Position numbers and translations under genes: made by a program
Source: Roseateles_B sp041912595
Lineage (GTDB): Bacteria > Pseudomonadota > Gammaproteobacteria > Burkholderiales > Burkholderiaceae_C
Assembly (NCBI GenBank): GCA_041912595.1
Contig: JAYRMR010000026.1
Coordinates: 3,095-67,094, forward strand
Direction of reading: 5' to 3'
DNA: 64,000 bases
The notes under the pieces: model-generated
What the model was told of the DNA's origin: nothing
The model's input: only the letters and a program-made list of their open reading frames with translations
The model's database searches: none
Shown here: positions 34,076 through 42,598 of the stretch, in pieces
How positions within the stretch are numbered: position 1 is the stretch's first letter
Layout: each line of letters begins with the position of its first letter

Positions 34076-34202
34076 GGGCGTGATTGTGCTGGAGGCCCTC
34101 GGGGCCCTGGGACTGCTGATCTTCATCGTCTGGTGGACCATGTTCTCCGGCCGCCGGCGGGGCGAGCGCGAGCTGCCGCCCGAAGACGACGGCCCTCGCT
34201 GA
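34074..34202 (+). CDS. 42-residue single-pass membrane protein
   Basis: A tiny protein MGVIVLEALGALGLLIFIVW followed by WTMFSGRRRGERELPPEDDG-PR: one hydrophobic helix (residues 3-24) and a basic-then-acidic cytoplasmic tail. It has a purine-rich GGAAGAGGAAG ribosome-binding site. It fills the space exactly: its start codon interlocks with that of mltA, and its stop abuts the stop of the convergent Gcr-family gene with no gap. I believe similar short proteins occur at this place in other Burkholderiales, but that needs a search. Function unknown. Confidence 0.7.
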   Translation: MGVIVLEALGALGLLIFIVWWTMFSGRRRGERELPPEDDGPR

Positions 34203-36218
34203 TCACGCCTTCGGTGCGGCCGGGGGCAGGAAGAAGCTGCGCGGCGACGTTCGCAGCCGCTCCCAGATCGCCCGGCGCACGCGCGCCCGGTCCGCCAGCT
34301 GGATGCCGCGCGAGCGCAGGGCCACACGGAAGGCCAGCGCGAAGCTCACGGCCAGGTTGAGTACGCCGGTGCCCGCGATGCCCAGCACGCACAGCCAGAA
34401 CGGTGCGGTGAGGGCGATGCCCGGGCCCAGGGCCCCGACCGCGGCGGCCAGCTGGCCGGTGGACAGCGTCACATGGCGCACCTCGATGGGCAGGGCCACG
34501 AACTGCAGCAGCGCCGGCACCAGGCCCAGCATCAGGCCGAGGCTGATGTTGGCCGTCATGCCCGAGATGTTGTGGCGCCACCAGGCCGCCCAGGCCTGCG
34601 CGCGGGCCGGCCCGAGCCGCGCGACGATGCGCGGATTCCAGGCGATGGCGCTGTCCAGGCGGTGGAAGACGAACCAGTTCTCGGCCCAGCCGGCGATGAG
34701 GCTGGACGAGAACAGCAGCACGCCCGTGAAGGCCGCATACAGCCACGAGGGCCCGATGACGTTGAGCGAGTGCAGCACGTACTGCGCGTCCTTGGCGCCC
34801 ACGAGCGGGGCGCCGGCCAGCAGCCAGGCCGCGCCCTGGCCCAGCAGCACGAGTGGCGTCACCAGGGCGAGGTTGCCGAGGATGCCCGCGACCTGCGATC
34901 GCACCAGGTGGGCCACCTCGTCCACGAAGCCGGCGAGGCCCTCGTCTGTGCCGATCTGGCTCAGCTTGTGCGCCATGGCCGGTGCGGTCATGGCGGGCTG
35001 CTTGGTCGCGACCGTCCAGTGCAGCAGGTGGATGATGACGAAGCTCAGCGCGTAGTTGGCGCCGGCCCAGAAGCCGGCCCAGAAGGCGCTCAGCCCCAGG
35101 GCCATGACGGCGAACTTCGCGAAGGTGGTGCCCGCGATGATGACGCCGCCGCCGGCCGCGCGCCGCAGCATGCCGCGGTACTCGTCGCGGTCGCGGGTGA
35201 TGTAGTGCTCGCCGGTCTCGGCGCTGCGCTCGGCCACCTTGCGGGCCAGCAGCGAGTAGTGCCGCGCGAACAGCGTGCGCAGGCTGCGCCGCTCGTGCGT
35301 GACGCGGACCAGATCGGCCGTGAGCGCGAGCAGGCGCGGCGCCGGCTCGGGCGCCACGAGGCAGTCCATCAGGCTCTCGATGCGGCGCAGGCGTTCGGTG
35401 AGCTGCTCGACGTCGAAGATGATGTCCACCGAGACGCCATAGGTCTCGAGGTGCTCCGGCACGGACTGCACCGCGTCGCGGCACTGGTCCAGCAGCGCGC
35501 GCAGCACCTGCAGGGCCTGGCGCAGGGCGGTGTCGTCCCGGGCGTCCAGGGCGTCGAGGAACTGCTCGCTGGCGCGCGCCAGCTGCTCGAAGGGGTGACC
35601 GGCCAGCGTCTCGGTGCCCATGCGCAGCCGCAGCGGGCCGGACAGCCCCGCGGCACGCACGGTGCTGATCAGCACGGTGAGGGCGTCCCGCATCGGGCCG
35701 CGCCAGCCGTCGGCCTCCTGTGCGGGGAACATCAGCGCCTGCAGGCGGGCCAGCAGCGGCGCGTCGATGCGGCGCAGCCAGGCTTCGTCCGCGCCGTCGG
35801 GGAAGAGCTGCGCGAAGAGCTCGCCCAGCTCGGTCGTGTCGACGGTGCCGGGCAGCACGCGCAGGCGCAGGCGGTGGAAGACCTCGCCCCACAGCGCCAT
35901 GCGCGGCGCGAAGCCGACGTCCGCGAACAGGCCGATGGCGTTGAGCTCCGTCCAGCAGCGGGCGATGACGCCGCGCACCGCGGCCTGATGCTCCGGATGC
36001 CGCTCCAGCACATTGAGCAGGTGCTTCAGGCGCAGCAGGGGCAGGGGGGTGGCGTCGGCGGCGCGTTCGTCCTCGCCCGAGGTGGGCGCGTGGCGCAGCC
36101 ATTCCAGGAGGCGGGCCAACCAGAGGTTGCGGGCCGGCAGCGGGGCTTTCGGGTCCGCGGCGTTCAGCAGGGCCGTGAGGTCCCACGCCGCGGCGCGCTG
36201 GAAGAAACGCCCCGCCAT
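34203..36218 (-). CDS. Gcr-family (so-called site-specific recombinase) membrane protein
   Basis: A 671-residue protein. The first 330 residues are helical and soluble; from about 345 come several strong membrane segments (GVIIAGTTFAKFAVMALGLS, YAAFTGVLLFSSSLIAGWAE, GLMLGLVPALLQFVALPIEV). This architecture matches the family named after gonococcal Gcr. No tyrosine or serine recombinase catalytic motif is seen, so the recombinase name should not be taken as function. The start at 36218 overlaps the apaG stop by one base (TGATG), indicating translational coupling. Confidence 0.8.
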   Translation of the reverse strand: MAGRFFQRAAAWDLTALLNAADPKAPLPARNLWLARLLEWLRHAPTSGEDERAADATPLPLLRLKHLLNVLERHPEHQAAVRGVIARCWTELNAIGLFADVGFAPRMALWGEVFHRLRLRVLPGTVDTTELGELFAQLFPDGADEAWLRRIDAPLLARLQALMFPAQEADGWRGPMRDALTVLISTVRAAGLSGPLRLRMGTETLAGHPFEQLARASEQFLDALDARDDTALRQALQVLRALLDQCRDAVQSVPEHLETYGVSVDIIFDVEQLTERLRRIESLMDCLVAPEPAPRLLALTADLVRVTHERRSLRTLFARHYSLLARKVAERSAETGEHYITRDRDEYRGMLRRAAGGGVIIAGTTFAKFAVMALGLSAFWAGFWAGANYALSFVIIHLLHWTVATKQPAMTAPAMAHKLSQIGTDEGLAGFVDEVAHLVRSQVAGILGNLALVTPLVLLGQGAAWLLAGAPLVGAKDAQYVLHSLNVIGPSWLYAAFTGVLLFSSSLIAGWAENWFVFHRLDSAIAWNPRIVARLGPARAQAWAAWWRHNISGMTANISLGLMLGLVPALLQFVALPIEVRHVTLSTGQLAAAVGALGPGIALTAPFWLCVLGIAGTGVLNLAVSFALAFRVALRSRGIQLADRARVRRAIWERLRTSPRSFFLPPAAPKA

Positions 36219-36592
36219 CAATGCAGCTGGCTGGCTTCGGCCAGCAGGAATTCGGGAACGTCGGCGTAGAACACCTCGGCGTCCTCGCTCACGCACAGGT
36301 AGCGGCCGCGCATCGTGCCTTGCGGCGTGGCGATCTGCGCCCAGGAGCTGTAGCGGAAGGTCTCGCCCGGCTGCAGCAGCGGCTGGTGGCCCACGACCGC
36401 CAGGCCGCGCACTTCCTGCACGGCGCCGGCGGCGTCGGTGATCGTCCACTCGCGGCCGATCACCTGCGCGGGGGTGTCGCCCGCATTGGTGATCGTGATC
36501 GTGTAGCTGTAGGCATGCAGACCGCGCTCGGGGTCGGTCTGCTCGGGCAGGGCGGCGACCTGCACGCTGCAGGTGATGTCGAGTTGGGCCAT
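36218..36592 (-). CDS. apaG: ApaG (CorD) protein
   Basis: A 124-residue fibronectin-III-like protein. It begins MAQLDITCSVQVAALPEQTD and contains the family core YTITITNAGDTPAQVIGREW, PLLQPGETFRYSSWAQIATP and GTMRGRYLC. In other bacteria apaG is linked to magnesium/cobalt resistance and Ap4A metabolism. ATG 36592 is chosen: TAGAAT ends 7 bases upstream, giving a leaderless mRNA, and a second ATG at 36601 would lie inside that element. Confidence 0.92.
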   Translation of the reverse strand: MAQLDITCSVQVAALPEQTDPERGLHAYSYTITITNAGDTPAQVIGREWTITDAAGAVQEVRGLAVVGHQPLLQPGETFRYSSWAQIATPQGTMRGRYLCVSEDAEVFYADVPEFLLAEASQLH

Positions 36593-36739
36593 GCGGGACA
36601 TTCTAGGGACAGGGGCCGGGACGCGTGCGACGGAGGTGTATCCAGGCCGGGTGCGGGCGGCCTCCGCACGATCCATGACGACACCGGCCCCGTGCGCCGC
36701 GTAAGCTCCGGGCCATCCGAATCCCTGAGCGGTCCCGCC

Positions 36740-37351
36740 ATGAACTCCCGAACCTATGTGGCCGACGACGGCCATGCCCGCTGTGCCTGGTGCGAGGCCC
36801 CCGGCTTCGAGGCCTACCGTCACTACCATGACACCGAATGGGGCTACCCGGTGACGGACGAGCGCCGCCTGTTCGAGAAGCTGTGCCTCGAGGGCTTCCA
36901 GTCGGGCCTGAGCTGGCGGACGATCCTCGCCAAGCGCGAGGCCTTCCGCGCGGGCTTTGCCGGCTTCGACCCGGCCCAGGTGGCGGCCTTCGATGAGGCG
37001 GACGTCCAGCGCCTGCTCGCGGACGCCGGCATCGTGCGCCACCGCGGCAAGATCGAGGCCGCCATCCACAACGCCCGCCTGATCCCGGCGCTGCGCGAGG
37101 AGTACGGCTCGCTCGCCGCCTTCTTCTGGCGATTCGAGGAGCCCGCTGAGAAGGACGTGCCGGTGCGTGGCGAGTCCGAGACCTCGCGCCGCCTCTCCAA
37201 GACCCTGCGCGGGCGGGGCTTCAAGTTCGTCGGCCCGACCACCTGCTACGCCTTCATGCAGGCCATGGGCCTCATCAACGACCACGCGCCCGGCTGCCGC
37301 TGGCGTGCCGAGGTGGACGCCGCGCGGCAGGCTTTCACGCCGCCGCGCTGA
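36740..37351 (+). CDS. tag: DNA-3-methyladenine glycosylase I
   Basis: A 203-residue base-excision repair enzyme. It carries the family opening RCAWCEAPGFEAYRHYHDTE-WGYPVTDE, the helix LFEKLCLEGFQSGLSWRTIL, and the zinc-binding Cys/His residues at both ends (C-W-C near the N-terminus, H-x-P-G-C near the C-terminus). It removes 3-methyladenine from DNA. It is divergent from apaG with about 147 bases between, and is followed by rpe. Confidence 0.94.
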   Translation: MNSRTYVADDGHARCAWCEAPGFEAYRHYHDTEWGYPVTDERRLFEKLCLEGFQSGLSWRTILAKREAFRAGFAGFDPAQVAAFDEADVQRLLADAGIVRHRGKIEAAIHNARLIPALREEYGSLAAFFWRFEEPAEKDVPVRGESETSRRLSKTLRGRGFKFVGPTTCYAFMQAMGLINDHAPGCRWRAEVDAARQAFTPPR

Positions 37352-37461
37352 ATCCGGCGGGGCCGGGGCGGCGGGGGCGGCCCGCTTTCGTAAAATCCGC
37401 GCTTCTGCCTCCCCGGCGCCGCGAGGGCCGGGGCCCGATTCCCTCCCTTGCCCCGCACGCC

Positions 37462-38139
37462 ATGAGCCACCGCATCGCCCCCAGCATCCTTTCCGCCGAC
37501 TTTGCCCGCCTGGGCGAGGAGGTTCGCAACGTGCTGGCGGCCGGCGCCGACTGGATCCACTTCGACGTGATGGACAACCATTACGTCCCCAACCTGACCT
37601 TCGGCCCGATGGTCTGCGAGGCCCTGAAGAAGCACGCCGTCAAGCCGGACGGCACGCCCGCCCCGATCGACGTCCACCTGATGGTCCAGCCCGTGGACGC
37701 CCTGGCCCAGGCCTTCTGCAAGGCCGGCGCCGATCTGGTCAGCTTCCACCCCGAGGCCTCGGCCCATGTGGACCGCACGCTGCAGCTGATCAAGGGCGAG
37801 GGCAAGCAGGCGGGCCTCGTCTTCAACCCCGGCACCCCGCTGGACGTGCTGGAGTGGGTCATCGACAAGGTCGACCTCGTGCTGATCATGAGCGTCAACC
37901 CCGGCTTCGGCGGCCAGAGCTTCATCCCCAGCGCCCTCCGGAAGCTCGAGCAGGCTCGCAAGATCATCGATGCCAGCGGCCGCGACATCCGCCTGGAGAT
38001 CGACGGCGGTGTGAAGGTGGACAACATCCGCCAGATCGCCGACGCCGGCGCCGACACCTTCGTGGCCGGCTCCGCCATCTTCGGCAAGCCGGACTACAAG
38101 GCGGTCATCGACGCCATGCGCGCCGAACTGGCGCGTTGA
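37462..38139 (+). CDS. rpe: Ribulose-phosphate 3-epimerase
   Basis: A 225-residue TIM-barrel enzyme interconverting ribulose 5-phosphate and xylulose 5-phosphate (pentose phosphate and Calvin pathways). It starts MSHRIAPSILSADFARLGEE. Metal and catalytic motifs are HFDVMDNHYVPNLTFGPMVC, PIDVHLMVQPVD, VNPGFGGQSFIPSALRKLEQ and LEIDGGVKVDN. TAAAAT about 70 bases upstream may be its -10. In related bacteria rpe usually precedes gph and the trp genes directly; here about 16 kb intervenes. Confidence 0.95.
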   Translation: MSHRIAPSILSADFARLGEEVRNVLAAGADWIHFDVMDNHYVPNLTFGPMVCEALKKHAVKPDGTPAPIDVHLMVQPVDALAQAFCKAGADLVSFHPEASAHVDRTLQLIKGEGKQAGLVFNPGTPLDVLEWVIDKVDLVLIMSVNPGFGGQSFIPSALRKLEQARKIIDASGRDIRLEIDGGVKVDNIRQIADAGADTFVAGSAIFGKPDYKAVIDAMRAELAR

Positions 38140-38194
38140 GCCCGTCACGGGGCGAGCGCGTCAGCCGTCTCGCCCTCTGCCGCGTTGAGGTCCG

Positions 38195-38614
38195 ATGAGC
38201 TCCCTTCGCCCGTCCTCTCCTCGTCCGGCGTCCGCCCGGATCGCCCTGGCCTCGCTGCTGCTTGGTCTGCTCTGTCTGCTCTGTCTGCTCTGCCAATCGC
38301 ACGCCCATGCCTTCCGCTGCAACACCTGGGTGATCGACCCGGGCCTGCGCAAGGCCGAGGTCCTGAGCAAGTGCGGCGCGCCCTTCAGCCAGGACCAGCG
38401 GACGGAATACCGCCTCCAGCGCGTCCGTGAGACGGTCTGGACCCGCCCCGTCAACGGCGGCCCCGCGGTGCAGAGCGCCGTCGAGGTCGAGCGCCAGGTG
38501 CCCGTCGTCATCGAAGAATGGGTCTACAACTTCGGCCCGCAGCAGTTTATGCAGGCGCTGCGCTTCGAGAACGGCCTGCTGGTCGAGACCCGAGACCTGG
38601 GCTACGGCTCCTGA
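38195..38614 (+). CDS. DUF2845 exported protein
   Basis: A 139-residue protein with a signal sequence (ARIALASLLLGLLCLLCLLC-QSHAHA) and a mature DUF2845 domain (FRCNTWVIDPGLRKAEVLSK-CGAP; EEWVYNFGPQQFMQALRFEN-GLL). Two cysteines in the mature part may pair. The signal peptide contains Leu-Leu-Cys three times, encoded by a perfect 9-base tandem repeat. It lies 55 bases downstream of rpe on the same strand. Function unknown. Confidence 0.78.
   Translation: MSSLRPSSPRPASARIALASLLLGLLCLLCLLCQSHAHAFRCNTWVIDPGLRKAEVLSKCGAPFSQDQRTEYRLQRVRETVWTRPVNGGPAVQSAVEVERQVPVVIEEWVYNFGPQQFMQALRFENGLLVETRDLGYGS
38266..38292 (+). repeat. Three tandem copies of a 9-base unit in a signal peptide
   Basis: TCTGCTCTG is repeated three times without change, within the signal-peptide codons of the DUF2845 protein. 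Copy-number change would stay in frame and lengthen or shorten the hydrophobic core. Confidence 0.75.
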
Positions 38615-38759
38615 GGTTCTGGGCCTCGCTTGAGGCTGGACCTGAGGCCGGACTGCGGCGCGTCTGATGCCGCCGCCCGGCCGCCCGCCGGATAGCATCG
38701 CCAGCACGCCGGGGGCGGCCCCCTGGGTTACCGCTGCCCGCCTTGCGCCTGCTGACTTC

Positions 38760-38765
38760 TATACT
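38760..38765 (+). promoter_or_regulatory. Candidate -10 element (TATACT) upstream of the nSTAND gene
   Basis: TATACT lies 100 bases before the nSTAND start, in the 251-base gap after the DUF2845 gene. No good -35 stands at 17 bases. The rest of the gap holds one 14-base repeat copy and no gene. Confidence 0.3.
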
Positions 38766-38814
38766 CCCCGCCAAGCCATGGGGCCCTCGGCACCCATGCA
38801 AGGATCAATCGTCG

Positions 38815-38828
38815 CAAGACCTGACCCC
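38815..38828 (+). repeat. Copy of the CAAGACCTGACCCC motif, intergenic
   Basis: Perfect copy in the leader of the nSTAND gene, 37 bases before its start. An imperfect inverted copy lies at 43655-43668, beyond the last gene of the same cluster. Confidence 0.7.
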
Positions 38829-38865
38829 TGCCGGTCAGCCTCGCGACGCCACGAGGTGCAGGGAC

Positions 38866-41800
38866 ATGACCGTCACGGGGACCGTCGGCGCGGGGGCGGC
38901 CGGCAATGCGGCGCACGCCAAGCCGGTTGCGGAACGCTTTGAGCTGGGAGAGTGGCGCGTCGATCCGGCCGCCAACCGTCTGACGCATGCCACCGAGGGC
39001 GAGCAGGCCCTGGAGCCCCGCGCGATGGCCGTGCTGCTGGCGCTGTGCGCGTCGCCCGGCGAGGTCATCAGCGCCGACACCCTGCTGGTGCGCTGCTGGG
39101 GCGATGCCCTCGTCGAAGGCGGCCTCGGTGACAACCCCGTCCACAAGAGCATCAACCAGCTGCGTCGCGCCCTGGGCGACAGCGCCACCGCGCCGCGCTA
39201 CATCGAGACCATCCGCAAGCGCGGCTACCGCGTCATCGCGCCTGTGCGCGGCGGGCAGGGCCAGGCCCGCAGCGGCGCCTGGCAGGGTGGCTCGCCCTTC
39301 CGCGGCCTGCAGGCCTTCGACATCCGCCACGCCGAAGTCTTCTTCGGCCGCGAGCAGGCCACGCAGGAGCTGCTGCGCAGCGTCACCGCACAGATGCAGC
39401 GCCAGCACGGCCTGGTGCTCGTGCTGGGGCCGAGCGGCTCCGGCAAGACCTCGCTCGTCAGCGCCGGCCTGATCCCCACGCTGCAGCGCGAACCGCTGGC
39501 CGGGCGCTGGCAACTCATCAGCTACAGCCAGCTGGACCTGGCCGACCTGAGCGTGCAGGCCTCCGAGGCTGCCGATGGGACGGCATCTCCGCCCGCCTTC
39601 GCGCTGGCCCTGGCCGCCGCCTTGCTGGACTGGGAGACGCCTGCCGGCGAGCCGCTGCTGGCCGGCTTCAACGCCCATGACCTCGCCCGCGCCCTCAGCG
39701 AGACGCCCGCCACCGTGCTGACCGAGCTGCGCGCCGCGCTGCTGCGCCAGGGCGGCAGCGGGCAGCCCTATGCGCTGCTCTTCATCGACCGCCTCGAGGC
39801 CTTGTTCCGTCCGCCCCTCGGGGACGAGGCCCTGCGCGAGCCGGCGCTGCGCCTGCTGCAGCAGCTGGCCGAAAGCGGCAGCGTGCTGCTCGTGGCCGCC
39901 TGCCGCAACGACTACTACCCCCAGCTGGCCCAGCACCCCTGGCTGATGCGGGACAAGGCCCAGGGCGGCCACCTCGACCTCGCGCCGCCGAGCCGTGCCG
40001 AGATCGCCCAGATGGTCCGCCTGCCGGCCCGCGCCGCCGGGCTGAGCTTCGGCATCGACGCGTCCACGCACCAGCGTCTGGACGATCTGCTCTGCGACGC
40101 CGCCGCCGCCAGCCCCGACGCCCTGCCGCTGCTGCAGTACACGCTCGAGCAGCTCTACCAGCAGCGCAGCGCGCATGGCGAGCTCACCTTCGCGGCCTAC
40201 CAGGCGCTGGGTGGCGCCTCCGGCGGCATGGGCGGGCTGGAGGGCGTGATCGCCGAGCAGGCCGAGCAGCTCATCCGCGCCATGACGCCTGTTCAGCAGG
40301 AGGCGCTGCCGCATGTGCTGGCGCTGCTGGTGCTGGTGGGCGAGGACGAGTCGAGCCCCGTGGGCGGCCGCCGCGCGTTGTGGAGCGAGCTGCGCAGCGC
40401 CGCCGAGCGTGAGCTGGTGCGTGCCCTCGTGGATGCGCGCCTGCTCGTGAGCGAGCACAGCACCGAGTTCGCCCGCGAGGAGCCGGGCTTCCGCGTCGCC
40501 CACGAGGCGCTGCTGCGCCGCTGGCCCCGCGTGACGGACTGGATCGCTCAGCATCGCCAGGACCTGCAGACCCGAGCCCGGCTGCGCCAGCAGGTGCAGC
40601 GCTGGGAGCAGGGCGGGCGGGCGGCGGAGTTCCTGTGGCCGCGCGGGCGGCAGTTGCAGGACGCCTGGCGCTTGCGCGAGAGCGAGGTGCATGCCCTGAG
40701 TCCGACCGAAGGGCGATTCCTCGCAGCGAGCATGGGGCGGGCCGTCGCCGTGCAGCGGCTCAAGCATTTCGCCATTGCCGTATTGCTGACATTGACGGTG
40801 TTGTCGGGGCTGCTGGCCTTGAAGGCGTTCCGGGCTGAACGCGATGCGACGGAGAAGAAGGCGACCAGCGATCGCCTGCTCTCCTTCATGCTCGGAGAAA
40901 TGGCGGAGCAACTCCGCCCGGTCGGCCGGCTGTCGCTGATCGAGCGCATCGGTACCGAGGCCATGGGCGTGCTGCAGACCTCCGCGCTGGCGAATGAGGC
41001 GCCGTCGGCCCGGATTCAGCGGGCCCGCGCGCTGTTGATCCTTGGCGAGGTCTACTGGGAGAAAAAGCAGACCGACTCCGCCCGGAAGGCATTTGATGTG
41101 GCGCTGGAACTCTGCCGGGGGGTTGATGCCGGGGCGCTCGCCAGGGACGAGCGGGGGAATTACTACAAGACCCTGGGTGCCGCAGAGTATTGGGTGGCGC
41201 AACTGAATTTGAGCACCGGCGAGCGCGAAAAGGCCAAGGAGGGGTTTTCCAACTATCTCTCGGCTTCTCGCCAGGGATTGGCGCTGGCGCCGCAGGACCA
41301 ATCGGCGCAGTTGGAAGTGAGTTATTCGCTCAATGCCCTCGGTTCGCTGGCATTGCGAGATCTTGATATTCCCCTGGCGCGACAGCTCTTTGCGGAGCGC
41401 CTCAGCATTACCCGGCAAATCCTGCGGGCGACGCCGGACGATTATCTGCGTCAGCTCGATCTGGCCAATGTGCTCGAATGGACGGCCGAAGTCTGTCTGG
41501 TGGAGCGCGGTGATGCGTCCTGCTGGCCCGACCTTGACGAGATGACGCAGCTGCTCGAGCAGGCTGCGGCGAGCCGGCCGCAGGACATGCGGGTGCAGAT
41601 GCGCCTGGCCAGCGCCTATGCCTGGCGGGCGTTGCTGCACGAGCAACTCGGTCATTACGAAAAAGGGTTGGAAGTGATCCGCAAGGCGCTGGCCATGGCC
41701 CGTCGCACGGCCATGGCGGACGCTGACAATCAGGAATGGAAGCGCCGCGTCGTGGTCTTCTCCTCGATGGAAGCGGTGCTGCGAAGCCGGCTCCCGAAAT

Positions 41801-42165
41801 CCCAGGGCCCGGGACGCGAGCCCATCGATCTCGCGACGCTTCAGACCCATGTGCAGCAGTATGGCGAGGCGGTGCAGGCCTTGCGCTATGAATACATGAT
41901 CGTGGCGTACGCTTCCGGCCAGGGTGTGGACTTGCATCGGGCCGCCGAGCGGATTGAGATCATGCGGGGCCTGTGGCGCATCAAGGATTTCTACCGGCTC
42001 GCGGAACTGGATTCCCTGTCCTTGCGGTGGACGCGGGACCACGATCCGCTGGCAGGAAAGAGAATGTGCTCCGAAATGAAGGAGTATTGGGGGCGGCTCA
42101 GCAAGGATGGCCTGCAGCTTGCAGGCAGATTCGTTGATTCGATGGGCCCGCTGTGTGGAGAGTGA
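38866..42165 (+). CDS. wHTH-nSTAND-TM-TPR protein (membrane-anchored STAND NTPase with DNA-binding domain)
   Basis: A 1099-residue protein with four parts. Residues about 20-125 form an OmpR/CadC-type winged helix (VISADTLLVRCWGDALVEGG, YIETIRKRGYRVIAPV). Residues 145 to about 600 are an nSTAND1-type NTPase: SPFRGLQAFDIRHAEVFFGR, P-loop GPSGSGKTS at about 187-195, Walker B LLFIDRLEALF near 304. One membrane helix lies at about 634-656 (FAIAVLLTLTVLSGLLALKA). A helical TPR-like region follows (about 720-945), presumably periplasmic. GAGGTG precedes the start. Base composition is visibly less GC-rich from about 40,700 on. It could be a signal-gated regulator or a defence-type STAND protein. Confidence 0.85.
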   Translation: MTVTGTVGAGAAGNAAHAKPVAERFELGEWRVDPAANRLTHATEGEQALEPRAMAVLLALCASPGEVISADTLLVRCWGDALVEGGLGDNPVHKSINQLRRALGDSATAPRYIETIRKRGYRVIAPVRGGQGQARSGAWQGGSPFRGLQAFDIRHAEVFFGREQATQELLRSVTAQMQRQHGLVLVLGPSGSGKTSLVSAGLIPTLQREPLAGRWQLISYSQLDLADLSVQASEAADGTASPPAFALALAAALLDWETPAGEPLLAGFNAHDLARALSETPATVLTELRAALLRQGGSGQPYALLFIDRLEALFRPPLGDEALREPALRLLQQLAESGSVLLVAACRNDYYPQLAQHPWLMRDKAQGGHLDLAPPSRAEIAQMVRLPARAAGLSFGIDASTHQRLDDLLCDAAAASPDALPLLQYTLEQLYQQRSAHGELTFAAYQALGGASGGMGGLEGVIAEQAEQLIRAMTPVQQEALPHVLALLVLVGEDESSPVGGRRALWSELRSAAERELVRALVDARLLVSEHSTEFAREEPGFRVAHEALLRRWPRVTDWIAQHRQDLQTRARLRQQVQRWEQGGRAAEFLWPRGRQLQDAWRLRESEVHALSPTEGRFLAASMGRAVAVQRLKHFAIAVLLTLTVLSGLLALKAFRAERDATEKKATSDRLLSFMLGEMAEQLRPVGRLSLIERIGTEAMGVLQTSALANEAPSARIQRARALLILGEVYWEKKQTDSARKAFDVALELCRGVDAGALARDERGNYYKTLGAAEYWVAQLNLSTGEREKAKEGFSNYLSASRQGLALAPQDQSAQLEVSYSLNALGSLALRDLDIPLARQLFAERLSITRQILRATPDDYLRQLDLANVLEWTAEVCLVERGDASCWPDLDEMTQLLEQAAASRPQDMRVQMRLASAYAWRALLHEQLGHYEKGLEVIRKALAMARRTAMADADNQEWKRRVVVFSSMEAVLRSRLPKSQGPGREPIDLATLQTHVQQYGEAVQALRYEYMIVAYASGQGVDLHRAAERIEIMRGLWRIKDFYRLAELDSLSLRWTRDHDPLAGKRMCSEMKEYWGRLSKDGLQLAGRFVDSMGPLCGE

Positions 42166-42181
42166 TTTTTATGGAGATGTG

Positions 42182-42598
42182 ATGGATACGGAGAATGGCA
42201 CTGTTCTGGGGTCGACCAACAAGCCCTATCAGGTGAATGTTGCTGCCGCGCTGGATGGCAACGGCAATCCCTATTTCCTGTACAGCGACGTGAATGGCAA
42301 GCCGCTGGTGTCGCCGATCGTTTTCCCTTCCGCTGAAGGTTACGATTCGGTGCGCTACAAAGATATCGGCACCGGCCCTTTGCGCTTGTGGGGCCAAAAT
42401 ACCCATACGGTCAGTGGTTCGGGCGGCCCGCAGGGTGATAACCAAAGCCTGGCCCCGGGTGGTCAGGTCACGATTCCCGTGCGCAAGGGCACCACGAGAA
42501 GCACCATTCTCATTTTCACCAACAATAGCGGTCCCTCGGGTGCCTTTGTCGGCCTGGTGCCAACGCCTGATCCTGTGGCGGAAAACCCACCCGGTTGA
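42182..42598 (+). CDS. 138-residue protein of unknown function, coupled to the nSTAND gene
   Basis: Starts MDTENGTVLGSTNKPYQVNV and is rich in Gly, Asn, Ser, Thr and Pro, with a predicted all-beta pattern (YFLYSDVNGKPLVSPIVFPS, VTIPVRKGTTRSTILIFTNN). It ends TPDPVAENPPG. No signal peptide or membrane helix. It begins 16 bases after the nSTAND stop with GGAG upstream, so it is the second gene of that operon. Its lower GC and rarer codons match the 3' half of the nSTAND gene. I recognise no family; it may be a ligand, substrate or effector of the nSTAND protein. Confidence 0.7.
   Translation: MDTENGTVLGSTNKPYQVNVAAALDGNGNPYFLYSDVNGKPLVSPIVFPSAEGYDSVRYKDIGTGPLRLWGQNTHTVSGSGGPQGDNQSLAPGGQVTIPVRKGTTRSTILIFTNNSGPSGAFVGLVPTPDPVAENPPG

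Noticed and set aside
34203..36218. Site-specific recombinase, hence a mobile element
   Set aside because: The family name is historical. The protein has several membrane helices and no integrase or resolvase motif, and it is translationally coupled to apaG, so I see no mobile element here.
38728..42042. An uninterrupted 1104-codon frame on the minus strand opposite the nSTAND gene
   Set aside because: Its translation is low-complexity (Gln, Gly, Ala, Arg, Leu) with no domain, and it mirrors the third-position GC bias of the real gene. Similar mirror frames lie opposite the RND permease (45718-49026), the Gcr-family gene and trpE.
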